64,000 nucleotides of DNA, from the NCBI RefSeq assembly GCF_006715095.1, contig NZ_VFMO01000001.1:372001-436000 (forward strand), written 5' to 3'. Below, piece after piece: positions 34,253 to 43,955 of the stretch (position 1 is the stretch's first letter; every line of letters starts with the position of its first letter). Both the position numbers and the translations under genes were made by a program. The DNA is from Yimella lutea (GTDB taxonomy: Bacteria; Actinomycetota; Actinomycetes; Actinomycetales; Dermatophilaceae). The notes under the pieces were generated by a model. That model had not been told where the DNA came from and ran no database searches. It saw only the letters and a list, made by a program, of their open reading frames with translations.

Positions 34253-34751
34253 AGGCGGGGAGCACCACGACGTAGCGACGCGGCTCGGCACCCTCGGACT
34301 CCGAGGACAGGCCCTCGGCCAGCACGGCATCGTGCACCACCTTGCGCTCGAAGGCGCTCATCGGATCGAGTGACTGCTTCTCTCCGGAGTCCTTCGCCTT
34401 CGCCACCGCATCCTTGGCGAGTGAGACCAGTTCCTCACGCTTCTGTGCGCGGTAGCCCGCGATGTCCAACATCAGCCGGCTGCGGTTGCCGGTCTCGGCC
34501 TGGACCGCGAGGCGAGCCAGTTCCTGCAGCGCGTCGAGCACCTTGCCGTCACTGCCGACCAGGCGACGCGGCACGCGTCCCTCCTCGGAGTCGACGATCG
34601 AGACCATCGCGCGGTCGCCGTCGACGTCGACGTCGATGTCGCCGTCCAGGTCGGCGATGTCGAGAAGGTTCTCCAGGAAGTCGGCGGCGATCTCGCCCTC
34701 ACGCTCCAGGATCTCGGCGGGGTTGTCCGTCTGGGTCTTCTGGTCACTCAT
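34251..34751 (-). CDS. jag: Jag/KhpB RNA-binding protein (KH-R3H)
   Basis: 166 residues from ATG 34751. KH domain with RVPRRLVGSDGKVLDALQEL (the GxxG loop, here GSDG, about residue 70) and R3H domain ending PMSAFERKVVHDAVLAEG with the R-x3-H-type ERKVVHD. It is a cytoplasmic RNA-binding protein linked to cell-wall synthesis and division. Position between yidC and rsmG is the rule in Gram-positives. The Asp-rich stretch DLDGDIDVDVDGD is notable. Confidence 0.93.
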   Translation of the reverse strand: MSDQKTQTDNPAEILEREGEIAADFLENLLDIADLDGDIDVDVDGDRAMVSIVDSEEGRVPRRLVGSDGKVLDALQELARLAVQAETGNRSRLMLDIAGYRAQKREELVSLAKDAVAKAKDSGEKQSLDPMSAFERKVVHDAVLAEGLSSESEGAEPRRYVVVLPA

Positions 34752-34847
34752 GGTCAGCTCGCATTCTGCCGGTGATCATCGTTGATCACTCGCTCCAACA
34801 TCAGGAATGAGGGCGGACGCCGACGCGCCCACCGGGGGTCGATCGGG

Positions 34848-35876
34848 TCAGCGCTTTCGGCGCTTCTGGTTCTTGCCACGTTTGTTGCTGGCCGGCTGCA
34901 CACGCTGGCCGCTCTTCTTCGCAGCCGACGATCCGGCGCCGGTCTTGGTCAGCGACACCTTCTCGCCGTCCGGTTCCACCGCATCGTCATCGTCGTCCGA
35001 GGAGGAGTTGAGGCCCGGGATCGACAGCTTCTTGATCTCCTTGCCCTTGGCGCGGCGACGCGCCTCGAGGGCCTTCTCGGCGTCCGAACCAGGGGTGGGC
35101 ATGCGGCGGATCACGTAGAACTGCTGGCCCATCGTCCACAGGTTGGTGACCACCCAGTAGATGAGGACACCGATGGGGAAGTTCACACCGGTGATCGCGA
35201 AGAACACCGGCATGATGTACATGATGTATTTCTGCTGCTTGGCCATCGGGTTGTCGAGGGCCGCAGCAGGCATGTTGCGCCGCATCAGCTGGTGCTGGGT
35301 GATGAAAACCGACACCGACATCAGGATGATCATCACGACAGTGAGGATCTTCACCGACAGCTGGTCCGAACCGAGGAAGGTCGAGCTCAGGGACGCGCCG
35401 AACAATGTCGACGTCTCGGCCTGGCTGGCGAGTTCCTGGGTCAGCAGACCGATCGGCTCACGCTTGCCGGCTGCCATCTCGTCCAAGTTGTTCAGCACGC
35501 GGAACAACGCGAAGAAGAACGGCGACTGCAGCAGGATCGGCATACAGGAACTGAACGGGTTGGTGCCCGTGCGCTTGTAGAGCTCCATCGTCTCTTCCGT
35601 CATCTTCTGACGGGACTCCGGATCCTTCTTGCCCTTGTACTTCTTCTGGATCTTCTGCAGCTCGGGCTGGATCAGCTGCATCCGGCGCGAGCTCTTGATC
35701 TGCTTGACGAACAGCGGAATCAGCAGGATTCGCAGCACGACCACGAGACCGGCGATGGACAGTGCCCAGGTCCAGCCGGACTCCGCCCGCATTCCGATGG
35801 CGGTGAACAGGTTGTGGAAGCTCACCATGACGAAGGCGACGAACCATTCGAGCGGGAAGAGCAGAGTGTCGAGCAT
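34848..35876 (-). CDS. yidC: Membrane protein insertase YidC
   Basis: 342 residues from ATG 35876. Five main helices of the Oxa1/YidC fold: LFPLEWFVAFVMVSFHNLFT first, then IAGLVVVLRILLIPLFVKQI with the conserved Arg in the hydrophilic groove, the C1 coiled segment PELQKIQKKYKGKKDPESRQ, CMPILLQSPFFFALFRVLNN, and later helices to NLWTMGQQFYVIRRMP. The C-terminus is long and strongly basic (NKRGKNQKRRKR), probably for ribosome contact. It inserts membrane proteins with or without Sec. Gene order with yidD, rnpA and rpmH is standard. Confidence 0.95.
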   Translation of the reverse strand: MLDTLLFPLEWFVAFVMVSFHNLFTAIGMRAESGWTWALSIAGLVVVLRILLIPLFVKQIKSSRRMQLIQPELQKIQKKYKGKKDPESRQKMTEETMELYKRTGTNPFSSCMPILLQSPFFFALFRVLNNLDEMAAGKREPIGLLTQELASQAETSTLFGASLSSTFLGSDQLSVKILTVVMIILMSVSVFITQHQLMRRNMPAAALDNPMAKQQKYIMYIMPVFFAITGVNFPIGVLIYWVVTNLWTMGQQFYVIRRMPTPGSDAEKALEARRRAKGKEIKKLSIPGLNSSSDDDDDAVEPDGEKVSLTKTGAGSSAAKKSGQRVQPASNKRGKNQKRRKR

Positions 35877-35898
35877 GATGTCCTTCAGTCAGCGGATG

Positions 35899-36159
35899 TC
35901 ATGAAGTATGCGGTACGCCCTTGGCGGGCTTATCGGGCACGTGATCGACCCCACCGGGGTTCCACGGGTTACAACGACCGAGCCGTCGAATCGTCAACCA
36001 GCTGCCCTTGATCGGTCCGAATCGCTGCAGTGCCACCAAGCCGTACTCCGAACAGGACGGGGTGAACCGGCAGGTCGGCGGCAGCATCGGCGAGATCAGC
36101 TTGCGGTAGATCTGTACCAATGCAATGAGTGGAGCGGTGAGGATCTCGTTGAGGTTCAT
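35899..36159 (-). CDS. yidD: Membrane protein insertion efficiency factor YidD
   Basis: 86 residues from ATG 36159, overlapping the rnpA stop (ATGA). Signature [20 protein letters not shown] followed by [11 protein letters not shown] and [10 protein letters not shown] with three conserved Cys. A small amphipathic membrane-associated protein that helps YidC-dependent insertion. Confidence 0.95.
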   Translation of the reverse strand: MNLNEILTAPLIALVQIYRKLISPMLPPTCRFTPSCSEYGLVALQRFGPIKGSWLTIRRLGRCNPWNPGGVDHVPDKPAKGVPHTS

Positions 36160-36530
36160 CGCACACCGGCCAGGACTCGCGGCAACAGGCGGTCGAGTTC
36201 AGCGCCCAGTTCGGCACTCGTCGCCGTCGCGGCACCCGATTGAGCACGGACCACGACCAGTGACCCGGCAGGCAGCCGGTCCAGTCGAGCGTTCATCAGA
36301 TGGCGCAGCCGACGCTGCGTGCGGTGCCGCACCACTGAGTTACCGACCGCTTTGGACACGACGAAGCCGACACGGCACGGGACCGTGTCGGCAACATCGG
36401 TGTTGAGTGAGGTCTCAGGCATCCGCAGGTGCACGACCAGCAGCTTGCTACCGGCGCGTCCGCTGGTGCGTGACCGCAGGACAGCTGCGAAGTCGGCGCT
36501 GGAGCGCATCCGGTGCGCGGCCGGCAGCAC
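36156..36530 (-). CDS. rnpA: Ribonuclease P protein component
   Basis: 124 residues from ATG 36530 ([20 protein letters not shown]). The RNR motif region reads [18 protein letters not shown], with the first Asn-Ser-Val-Val-Arg in place of the more common N-x-V-x-R-N-R-x-K-R, so the basic helix is kept but the core RNR is altered. It assists the RNA subunit in 5' maturation of tRNA. Sits between rpmH and yidD as expected. Confidence 0.93.
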   Translation of the reverse strand: MLPAAHRMRSSADFAAVLRSRTSGRAGSKLLVVHLRMPETSLNTDVADTVPCRVGFVVSKAVGNSVVRHRTQRRLRHLMNARLDRLPAGSLVVVRAQSGAATATSAELGAELDRLLPRVLAGVR

Positions 36531-36582
36531 GATCAGGCGGCCGATACGAGCCGGGCCGGCGAACAGCCGAGGCTGATGTGGC

Positions 36583-36720
36583 TCAGGCCGACAGCTTCTC
36601 GCGGCCCTTGCGACGGCGCGAGGCGAGGATCGAGCGGCCGGCGCGGGTGCGCATGCGCAGGCGGAAGCCGTGGGTCTTGGACCGGCGGCGGGTGTTCGGC
36701 TGGAAGGTGCGCTTGCTCAC
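36583..36720 (-). CDS. rpmH: 50S ribosomal protein L34
   Basis: 45 residues from GTG 36720 with GGAG 7-10 nt upstream. The sequence [20 protein letters not shown], then [19 protein letters not shown] and EKLSA is unmistakable L34. It is the first gene of the rpmH-rnpA-yidD-yidC run and diverges from dnaA. Confidence 0.97.
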   Translation of the reverse strand: MSKRTFQPNTRRRSKTHGFRLRMRTRAGRSILASRRRKGREKLSA

Positions 36721-37197
36721 GTCATTACTCCGTCACATGGGTCGGGCCGGGGCCCGTCTTACTGGCTTGTGGTGTGCCGTTCCGTCGCACACTGACCGCG
36801 GTCAGCCACCGCCGAAACTGCGATGTGGGGACGACACAAAAGGTCAGTCGACAACTTTACGGCCCGCCCGGCACGCCGGTCAAACCGAGTTGCGCCGGTC
36901 CGGAATCAGAGCCGAACGAACCATCGGAGCACCTCGCGACATGTCGACAAAACCGACACGCCGTGAACTTCCCGCGAATCTTCCGGAACGGGTTGCAGGG
37001 TGCCGGTCCGAGTTGTTAGCGTCGGCGCTTCCGGCCCAGGTCACGGTTTACTCACACTCTGTGCATAACTCTGTGGATAATCGTCGTACCATGGCTGCCG
37101 GCCGAGATCCGGTCACCGATGTTCCGCCTGTGCAAGCAGCGAAGAAGCCCAGGTTTCGGCACGTCACGAGACACCTGAATCGAAGGGGAGTCCGGCC
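36721..37197. promoter_or_regulatory. Divergent rpmH/dnaA intergenic region with DnaA boxes
   Basis: This 477-bp gap has no credible gene. Near its right end TGTGGATAA (37072-37080) is a perfect DnaA box (complement TTATCCACA) and TGTGCATAA (37060-37068) is one base off, about 120 bp before the dnaA start. They suggest autoregulation of dnaA. Promoters for both genes must lie here but I cannot place hexamers with confidence. Confidence 0.7.
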
Positions 37198-38649
37198 TTG
37201 ACCGAACCTGATGTCGACCTGGCCCACGTATGGCACGCCACACTGCTGGGACTGGAAGATTCAGGAATTCCGGCTCGCGATCGCGCCTTTCTTCGCATCG
37301 CCCGTCTGGTCGGCATCGTCGGTGAGACCGCGCTGCTGGCGGTTCCGTACGACCACACGAAGGTCTTCGTCGAACAGACGCTGAACGACCCCGTCTGCGA
37401 GGCGATGGGGGCCGAACTCGGCCACCCGGTGCGCCTTGCCGTGACCGTCGACACCTCGCTCGCGACCCTCGAGCCCGAGGACGAACCGGACGGCCCGAGC
37501 CTGGTCGAACCGGAGCAGGACGACGAGCACATCGGTCAGACCGAACTCCAGGTCTCCACCTCCGCGCCCCGCCAGAACGTCACCGTCAACCAGTTGGACG
37601 ACGCCCGCCTGAACCCCCGCTACACCTTCGAGACGTTCGTGGTCGGGCACGGCAACCGGTTCGCGTGCGCCGCCGCGCAGGCGGTTGCCGAAACGCCGGC
37701 ACGGTCGTACAACCCGTTGTTCGTCTATGGGTCCTCCGGTCTGGGCAAGACGCACCTGCTGCACGCGATCGGCAACTACGTCCGCAGCTACTACCCGCAG
37801 CTTCGGGTGCTGTACGTGAACTCCGAGGAGTTCACCAACGACTTCATCAACTCGATCCGTGACGAGGCGGGCCGCTCCTTCCAGAAGCGGTATCGCGACA
37901 ACGTCGACGTCCTGCTGATCGACGACGTGCAGTTCCTGCAGGGCAAGGAGTCCACGCAGGAGGAGTTCTTCCACACCTTCAACGCGTTGCACAACAGCCA
38001 GAAGCAGATCGTGCTGTCCAGCGACCAGCCGCCCAAGAAGCTCAATGGGTTGGAGGACCGGCTGCGGTCACGTTTCGAGTGGGGCCTGACCACCGACGTC
38101 ACCCCGCCCGATCTGGAGACCCGTATCGCGATCCTGCGCCGCAAGGCCGACGCGGAGAAGATGCAGTTGCCGGCTGATGTGCTGACGTTGATCGCCGATA
38201 AGGTGGCGACCAACATCCGTGAGCTCGAGGGCGCGCTGATCCGGGTGACCGCGTACGCGTCGGTCTCCAAACAGCCGGTCACGGTCGAGAGCGCCTCGCA
38301 GGTGTTGAAGGACCTCATGGTCGGCAACGCCGCCGGTCAGATCACGATGTCGCTGATCATGGACAAGACCGCGGAGTTCTTCGACGTCACGATCGACGAC
38401 CTGTGCGGCTCCTCCCGCTCGCGCACGCTCGCGAACGCTCGCCAGATCGCGATGTACCTGTGTCGCGAGCTCACCGACGAGACGCTGCCGGCGATCGGCC
38501 GGTATTTCGGCGGACGCGACCACACCACCGTGCTCTACGCCGACCGGAAGATCCGTCAGCTGATCGGCACCAAGCCGCACCTGTTCGACCAGATCACCGA
38601 GCTGACGTCCAACATCCGTCGCGCCGCGAACGAGCTCGGACGCCGCTGA
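37198..38649 (+). CDS. dnaA: Chromosomal replication initiator DnaA
   Basis: 483 residues from a TTG at 37198 preceded by GAAGGGGAG. Domain I about 1-90, an acidic linker domain II (EPEDEPDGPSLVEPEQDDEH), AAA+ domain III with LNPRYTFETFVVGHGNRFA, Walker A YGSSGLGKTHLLHAIGNY (about residue 180) and Walker B VLLIDDVQFLQGKE, and domain IV with the box-binding signature GGRDHTTVLYADRKI. It binds DnaA boxes and unwinds oriC. Standard length and motifs. Confidence 0.97.
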   Translation: MTEPDVDLAHVWHATLLGLEDSGIPARDRAFLRIARLVGIVGETALLAVPYDHTKVFVEQTLNDPVCEAMGAELGHPVRLAVTVDTSLATLEPEDEPDGPSLVEPEQDDEHIGQTELQVSTSAPRQNVTVNQLDDARLNPRYTFETFVVGHGNRFACAAAQAVAETPARSYNPLFVYGSSGLGKTHLLHAIGNYVRSYYPQLRVLYVNSEEFTNDFINSIRDEAGRSFQKRYRDNVDVLLIDDVQFLQGKESTQEEFFHTFNALHNSQKQIVLSSDQPPKKLNGLEDRLRSRFEWGLTTDVTPPDLETRIAILRRKADAEKMQLPADVLTLIADKVATNIRELEGALIRVTAYASVSKQPVTVESASQVLKDLMVGNAAGQITMSLIMDKTAEFFDVTIDDLCGSSRSRTLANARQIAMYLCRELTDETLPAIGRYFGGRDHTTVLYADRKIRQLIGTKPHLFDQITELTSNIRRAANELGRR

Positions 38650-39450
38650 ACCCGCAGCCCAGGGCCACACCCGAACCGCGCTCGCATCCGGCCGCCGGGG
38701 TTCTTTCCCGAGTTGTGCACACAGTTATCCCCAGGTGGGGGTACCCGTCAGTCACCATGGCCACCAGTCGCGAAGTTCCCGGTTCCCACCCACGTCGGGG
38801 CGGCGAAACTCCCGAAACGGTGCGGATCATCGTCCGCAGCGCAGAACACTGAACGGCCGGGCAACAGGACGCGTCCGACGTGCCATATCCGAGCAACCAC
38901 TCACCGCGTCATCAACACCCTGTGGAGAACCGGATCCGCTCCGCCGGCACTCAGCCGCATGGATAGAACTGCGTTGTTCTACACCCGACCTGTGGATAAC
39001 CACGTGAAACTGTGGAAATCGGTCCAGGTTATCCACAGAATCGGCAGACTCGGTGTGGAGCCGAAATCGTCGTCCACAGCCGATGGTGGTTCACCGACGA
39101 AGTTTCCACACGACTACCAACACCCCGACAAAGCCGCTGACCTGCGCAAACGGGCTTCATCCCCAGGTTTCACAGGTGCTACTACTACGACCAACCTTCT
39201 ACCAACCATCGATCCGTGCTCCGCGAACTGCGATCGGCTGTGCACAAACGACAGGTCCTGGATGCGACCAGCGCAGATCCGAAGTCATCCCGTAGTGGTG
39301 TCCGCACGAGCCGGAAGGGCTAGTCTCGGCCTGCGACGATGTGACTACCATCGGCGCACAGTTTGTGCGGTGCCTGCGCTCGGTTCGAGCCATCGACGAG
39401 ATCGCTCGAACCCGGATACCCGGGCACCCAACACCGATCGAAGGAATGAC
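38650..39450. other. Origin of replication (oriC) between dnaA and dnaN
   Basis: An 800-bp non-coding stretch with clustered DnaA boxes on both strands. Perfect TTATCCACA boxes are at 38991-38999 (complement) and 39029-39037. Near-boxes are TTGTGCACA 38713-38721, TTATCCCCA 38725-38733, TGTGGAGAA 38921-38929, TGTGGAAAT 39011-39019, TCGTCCACA 39069-39077 and TGTGCACAA 39240-39248. The dense cluster is 38921-39077. No long AT-rich unwinding element stands out, common in GC-rich actinobacteria. Long open frames through here (such as one entering dnaN in frame) lack codon bias and starts. Confidence 0.88.
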
Positions 39451-40581
39451 GTGAAGCTGCAGGTCGAACGCGACGTCCTGGCCGAAGCCGTTACCTGGGC
39501 CGTCCGTGGCCTGTCCCCGCGTCCGCCGGTGCCGGTGCTGTCCGGTGTGCTGCTGGAAGCGACGCAGGACGGCCTGACCCTGTCGGCGTTCGACTACGAG
39601 GTATCCGCGAAGGTCACCGTGGCGGCGTCCGTCGACGAGCCCGGCACCGTGCTGGTGCCCGGCAAGCTGCTCGGCGACATCTCGCGCTCGTTCAAGAACA
39701 AGCCGGTCACGCTCACCGCCGACGGCAACAAGGTCGAAGTGGTGTGTGGCACGAGCCGGTTCGCGCTTCCGCAGATGCCGGTCGCCGACTACCCGACGTT
39801 GCCGACCTCGCCCGAGCCCTCCGGCACGATCGCCGGTGACGTGTTCACCAGCGCCGTGTCGCAGGTCGCGATCGCGGCCGACCGTTCCGACACGCTGCCG
39901 ATCCTCACCGGCGTCCGGATGGAGATCGAGGGCGAGAAGGTCACGCTGCTGGCCACCGACCGCTACCGCCTCGCGATGCGCGAGTTCACCTGGCAGCCGG
40001 CCGCCACCGACGCCTCGTACGTCGCACTCATCCCGGCCCGCACGCTGCACGACACCGCCCGCGCACTCGGAGCCTCCGGCTCGGTCAACCTCGCGCTCGG
40101 CACCGCCGCCGGTGGCGAGGGGCTGGTCGGGTTCGAGGCCGGTCAGCGCCAGACCACCACCCGGCTGCTGGACGGTGAGTACCCGAAGGTCACCTCGATC
40201 TTCCCCACCAGCGTCGATACCAGCGCCGTCATCAAGACCAGTGAACTGGCCGAGGCGGTCAAGCGCGTCTCGCTGGTCGCCGAGCGCAACACTCCGGTGC
40301 GCCTGCGCTTCAGCGAGGAACAACTGGTCATCGAGGCAGGTCAGGGCGACGACGCCCAGGCCAGCGAGGCCGTCGAGGCCACGCTCACCGGCCCGGACAT
40401 CGAAATCGCGTTCAACCCGCAGTTCCTGCTCGACGGCCTCGGCGCCGTCGGCACCGACTTCGTCCGCCTGTCGTTCACCCAGCCCAGCCGTCCGGCCGTG
40501 ATGTCGGGCCAGGCCGAGCAGGACGGCGAGGCCGATGAGAGCTTCCGCTACGTGCTGATGCCGGTCCGCTTCGCCAACTGA
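39451..40581 (+). CDS. dnaN: DNA polymerase III beta sliding clamp
   Basis: 376 residues from GTG 39451 with GAAGGAATGAC as ribosome-binding site; this choice gives the universal opening KLQVERDVLAEAVTWAVRGL. Three clamp domains follow, with RPPVPVLSGVLLEA, DRSDTLPILTGVRMEIEG and LATDRYRLAMREF in domains 1 and 2 and the C-terminal YVLMPVRFAN. Ring clamp for the replisome. An in-frame upstream extension across oriC is rejected. Confidence 0.97.
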   Translation: MKLQVERDVLAEAVTWAVRGLSPRPPVPVLSGVLLEATQDGLTLSAFDYEVSAKVTVAASVDEPGTVLVPGKLLGDISRSFKNKPVTLTADGNKVEVVCGTSRFALPQMPVADYPTLPTSPEPSGTIAGDVFTSAVSQVAIAADRSDTLPILTGVRMEIEGEKVTLLATDRYRLAMREFTWQPAATDASYVALIPARTLHDTARALGASGSVNLALGTAAGGEGLVGFEAGQRQTTTRLLDGEYPKVTSIFPTSVDTSAVIKTSELAEAVKRVSLVAERNTPVRLRFSEEQLVIEAGQGDDAQASEAVEATLTGPDIEIAFNPQFLLDGLGAVGTDFVRLSFTQPSRPAVMSGQAEQDGEADESFRYVLMPVRFAN

Positions 40582-40646
40582 CCCAGCCGCACGACGCACC
40601 GCACCAAACCGACCACGACGTCGACCACAAGCAAGGAGCCAAGAAC

Positions 40647-41642
40647 ATGCAGATGGGTCTCATCGGTCTGGGCAAGATGGGCGGCAACATGCGTGACCGC
40701 CTCAAGGCCGCCGGTCATGACATCGTCGGGTACGACCGCAACCCCGACATCAGCGACGCCACGGATCTTCGTGACCTCGTCTCCAAGCTGGACGCCCCGC
40801 GCGCCGTCTGGGTGATGGTGCCGGCCGGCGACCCGACCCGCGACACGATCAAGTCGCTGGCCGAGCTGTTGGACGAGGGCGACATCATCGTCGACGGCGG
40901 CAACTCCAAGTTCACCGATGACCAGGCGAACGCCGACATGCTCAAGGAGCACGGCGTCGAGTTCGTCGACTGCGGCGTCTCCGGTGGTATCTGGGGCAAG
41001 GACAACGGCTACGGCCTGATGTGCGGCGGCGAGGAGAAGAACGTCGAGCGCCTCATGCCGATCTTCGACGCGCTGCGCCCCGAGGGTCCCCGCGAGGAAG
41101 GTTTCGTGCACGCCGGCGAGGTCGGCGCGGGCCACTACGCGAAGATGGTCCACAACGGCATCGAGTACGGCATGATGCACGCCTACGCCGAAGGCTTCGA
41201 ACTGCTCGAGGCCAAGGACATCGTCAAGGACGTCGAGGGCTGCTTCCGCGCTTGGAGCCGCGGCACCGTCGTGCGCTCCTGGTTGCTCGACCTCATGGTC
41301 AAGGCGCTGGAGGAGACCCCGCACCTCGAGGGCATCAGCGAGTACTCCACCGACTCCGGTGAAGGACGCTGGACGCTGGAGGAGGCCATCAACCTTGCGG
41401 TCCCGATGCCCGTCCTGGCGTCTGCACTGTTCGCGCGCTTCACCTCGCGTCAGGAGAACTCCCCGCAGATGCAGGCGATCGCCGCGTTGCGCGGACAGTT
41501 CGGCGGTCACGAGGTCATGCAGTTCGGCGACGAGCCGTACCGCAAGGCCGCCAAGGAGGGCCAGGCCGAGGTCAGCCCCGCAGCGGAGAAGAAGGACACG
41601 TCCGGCGAGGCGACCCCCGGCGCGAAGAAGTCGGACAACTGA
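40647..41642 (+). CDS. gnd: 6-phosphogluconate dehydrogenase, short (NAD-type) form
   Basis: 331 residues from ATG 40647 with AAGGAGCC upstream. Nucleotide-binding GLIGLGKMGGNMRDRL, substrate loop DCGVSGGIWGKDNGYGLM, catalytic Lys/Asn segment HYAKMVHNGIEYGMMHAYAE. The length is that of the GndA-like class (about 300-330), not the 470-residue NADP form. Oxidatively decarboxylates 6-phosphogluconate to ribulose 5-phosphate. Its place between dnaN and recF is usual in actinobacteria. Lys/Glu-rich C-terminal tail of about 25 residues. Confidence 0.94.
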   Translation: MQMGLIGLGKMGGNMRDRLKAAGHDIVGYDRNPDISDATDLRDLVSKLDAPRAVWVMVPAGDPTRDTIKSLAELLDEGDIIVDGGNSKFTDDQANADMLKEHGVEFVDCGVSGGIWGKDNGYGLMCGGEEKNVERLMPIFDALRPEGPREEGFVHAGEVGAGHYAKMVHNGIEYGMMHAYAEGFELLEAKDIVKDVEGCFRAWSRGTVVRSWLLDLMVKALEETPHLEGISEYSTDSGEGRWTLEEAINLAVPMPVLASALFARFTSRQENSPQMQAIAALRGQFGGHEVMQFGDEPYRKAAKEGQAEVSPAAEKKDTSGEATPGAKKSDN

Positions 41643-41679
41643 ACGACGCAGCTGCGAAGCAGCGCTGTTGATCCTGTGG

Positions 41680-41727
41680 CTGGTTGAGCCCTACGGATGA
41701 GGAACGAATCCGTAGGTGCCGAAACCG
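41680..41727. repeat. REP-like hairpin element, copy 1
   Basis: CTGGTTGAGCC... GGTGCCGAAACCGG frames a perfect 9-bp stem, CCTACGGAT (41690-41698) and ATCCGTAGG (41708-41716). The outer borders GGTTGAGC and GCCGAAACC recur at 58879-58928 with a different stem. It lies between gnd and recF. Confidence 0.75.
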
Positions 41728-41856
41728 GGTTCGCTCGACGGAGCACTCGCCCGCGCCGGTCGAACAACGCAGACGCATAGGCGACCGATCGAGCCCTCGG
41801 CGCCCGCTGCTTCGTCGTGGTCTTCCGGGCGACCCGCCCGCGATTACGCTGACGCA

Positions 41857-43101
41857 GTGCATGTACGCCATCTGTCCCTGATCGACTTCCGGTCCTATCC
41901 GGAAGCCGAGGTGGCGTTGGCACCCGGCATCACGACGTTCGTCGGACTCAACGGCCAGGGCAAGACGAACCTGGTCGAGGCGGTCGGCTACCTGGCGACG
42001 CTCGGCTCGCACCGTGTCTCCAACGACGCGCCCCTGGTCCGGGCCGGCGCGGAGAAGGCGTACATCCGGGCGGCGGTCGTTCGTGAGACCCACGAGCAGC
42101 AACTCGAACTCGAGATCAACCCGGGACGGGCCAACCGGGCCCGTCTGGGTCGGGCGGCGTCCACGCGTCCGCGCGACATCCTGGGAACGATCCGGACGGT
42201 GCTGTTCGCGCCGGAGGATCTGGCGTTGGTGAAGGGTGACCCGTCGACCCGCCGTCAGTTCCTGGACGATCTGCTGGTTGCCCGTCAGCCGAAGTGGGCA
42301 GGCGCGCGCAGCGACTACGAGAAGATCCTCAAGCAACGCAATGCGCTGCTGAAGGCGGCGCGCACCGGCCAGGACCGCGGCGCACTCGACGCGACCCTCC
42401 CGGTCTGGGACGAACACCTCGCCACGGTCGGCGCCAACCTCACGTACGCGCGCCTGCGCCTGCTGCGCGACCTGTGTCCGTTCATCGCGGACGCGTACGA
42501 CGAGGTCAGCGCCGGGCAGGGCGATGCGCGGTTGACCTACCGCAGTTCGTTGCACGTGAAACTGTCCGATGAACTGGGGTCGGGTGAGGTGCCGCCGGTC
42601 GAGGAGATTGCGGCCGGCATGCACGAGACGTTCGATCAGATGCGTCGTGCCGAGGTCGAGCGTGGAGTCACGCTCGTGGGCCCGCACCGCGACGAGGTGG
42701 TGCTCGGTCTGGGAGACCTGCCCGCGAAGGGGTACGCCTCGCACGGCGAGTCCTGGTCGTTCGCGCTCGGTATGCGTCTGGCCGCGTTCCAGTTGTTGCG
42801 CACCGATCTCGGCACCGACCCGGTGCTGGTGCTCGACGACGTCTTCGCCGAGTTGGACGCCGGCCGCCGGGCCCGGCTGGCGGCGATGGTCGGCGACGCC
42901 GAACAGGTGCTGATCACCGCGGCTGTCGCGGACGATGTCCCGAAAGCCTTGAGCGGCAAGCGGTTCGACGTCGTGAGGGGCAAGGTCTCGGCTGCGGACG
43001 GGAGCTCAGAAGGGCAGACCGGGCCGGTCGTCGGGAACGATGAGGATGCCGGCGATGCGATCCCACCCGTCCCAGGCGACGCGTCCGTGCCAGGCGCCTG
43101 A
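41857..43101 (+). CDS. recF: DNA replication and repair protein RecF
   Basis: 414 residues from GTG 41857 ([20 protein letters not shown]). Walker [21 protein letters not shown] (about residue 36), [20 protein letters not shown] and the ABC-type signature [18 protein letters not shown], Walker [18 protein letters not shown]. An SMC-like ATPase loading RecA at gaps. The last about 30 residues ([20 protein letters not shown]...) are outside the usual family end and overlap, antisense, the 3' end of the next gene by 96 bp. A parS-like site lies at 42549. Confidence 0.95.
   Translation: MHVRHLSLIDFRSYPEAEVALAPGITTFVGLNGQGKTNLVEAVGYLATLGSHRVSNDAPLVRAGAEKAYIRAAVVRETHEQQLELEINPGRANRARLGRAASTRPRDILGTIRTVLFAPEDLALVKGDPSTRRQFLDDLLVARQPKWAGARSDYEKILKQRNALLKAARTGQDRGALDATLPVWDEHLATVGANLTYARLRLLRDLCPFIADAYDEVSAGQGDARLTYRSSLHVKLSDELGSGEVPPVEEIAAGMHETFDQMRRAEVERGVTLVGPHRDEVVLGLGDLPAKGYASHGESWSFALGMRLAAFQLLRTDLGTDPVLVLDDVFAELDAGRRARLAAMVGDAEQVLITAAVADDVPKALSGKRFDVVRGKVSAADGSSEGQTGPVVGNDEDAGDAIPPVPGDASVPGA
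42549..42562. promoter_or_regulatory. parS-like site inside recF
   Basis: GTTGCACGTGAAAC matches the parS core at 13 of 14 bases. Confidence 0.5.
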
Positions 43102-43569
43102 TTCACACTCCAGGGTCGTCGCGACGACGACGTCCCCTGCGAGTTCGGTACCAGTGTCGGCGGGCGTCCGGACCGCAAGTCCGCGGCAGCGCACCAGCGG
43201 GCCGTCGGCTCGTTCGACCGCGGCCCAGGTCGCTTCCACGTCGCGCACCGCGAGGACGGCGGCCGCGACCGGCGTCATCCTTTCGACCAGCGAGGCGGCC
43301 CGACCGTTCGCCAGGTCGGTGAACACCGCTTCGGTGGCGGCGATGAGTGGTTGCACAGCCCGCACCGGAGCTGCGCCGGTGTGTGGGTCGGGCTGCCCGA
43401 AGCGTTTGAAGACAGCCTGGCGCGACATCCCGAGTACCTGCCCGATCGCCTGCCAGGAGGCACCGTCCACCCGGGCCGCGGCAACCGCCTCGTCCAGTGC
43501 GATCCGCGCATGGTCGAGACGTTGGTCGGCCACCAGGACCCGGTCGAGCGACCGGTCGGCATCGGGCAC
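43006..43569 (-). CDS. Helix-turn-helix protein with DUF3887-like domain
   Basis: 187 residues from GTG 43569 ([17 protein letters not shown]). Helix-turn-helix [20 protein letters not shown] at about 35-54, then a NTF2/DUF3887-like C-terminal domain ([20 protein letters not shown] and [20 protein letters not shown]). This pairing is found in actinobacterial proteins annotated as putative sigma-factor-like or regulatory; the DNA target is unknown. The stop falls inside the recF tail on the opposite strand. The membrane-protein gene ends 2 bp before its start, so they form an operon. Confidence 0.75.
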   Translation of the reverse strand: MPDADRSLDRVLVADQRLDHARIALDEAVAAARVDGASWQAIGQVLGMSRQAVFKRFGQPDPHTGAAPVRAVQPLIAATEAVFTDLANGRAASLVERMTPVAAAVLAVRDVEATWAAVERADGPLVRCRGLAVRTPADTGTELAGDVVVATTLECESGAWHGRVAWDGWDRIAGILIVPDDRPGLPF

Positions 43570-43571
43570 GG

Positions 43572-43955
43572 TCAGGAACGGTCCTTCCCGGTGGAAGCCG
43601 AGGCGGCCGGCAGGAGGACGCCGGCGATGATGAATCCGACAGCCCAGAAGGAGTTCTCGCCGGTGAGTGTTCCGACGATCGATCCGGCGACCACGCCGAG
43701 CAGACCGGCGATCGCGTAGGACCTCGGTTCCACGATGCCGCGCCGCTCCTTGTGGCCATAGCTGCCGGCGAGGAGCATCCCCCACAGCGCGAGCGCCAGG
43801 ATCGCCCCGATCAGTGGGTAGGCCCACCACATGTCACCGTCGCCACCGTTGATCACGAACATCGCGATGCCGGTGACCGCTGCGATCGCAGTGCCGACCA
43901 GCAGGTTGGGGACGGTGGGATTCGTCGTAACAGTCTTCTCGCCTCGTGCCGTCAT
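43572..43955 (-). CDS. Small membrane protein of unknown function
   Basis: 127 residues from ATG 43955. Four hydrophobic segments are visible: NLLVGTAIAAVTGIAMFVI, WAYPLIGAILALALWGMLLA, SYAIAGLLGVVAGSIVG and FWAVGFIIAGVLLPAAS. The loop GSYGHKERRGIVEPRS contains a basic cytoplasmic-looking patch. I do not recognise a family. It is upstream of and transcribed with the HTH-DUF3887 gene, and divergent from dciA over 83 bp. It could be the sensor partner of the HTH protein. Confidence 0.75.
   Translation of the reverse strand: MTARGEKTVTTNPTVPNLLVGTAIAAVTGIAMFVINGGDGDMWWAYPLIGAILALALWGMLLAGSYGHKERRGIVEPRSYAIAGLLGVVAGSIVGTLTGENSFWAVGFIIAGVLLPAASASTGKDRS

Noticed and set aside
38996..39010. parS half-site CCACGTGAAAC in oriC
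   Set aside because: Four mismatches in the left half; it overlaps a DnaA box and is probably chance.
38713..39450. In-frame N-terminal extension of DnaN over oriC
   Set aside because: The region is packed with DnaA boxes, lacks codon bias, and DnaN begins normally at 39451.
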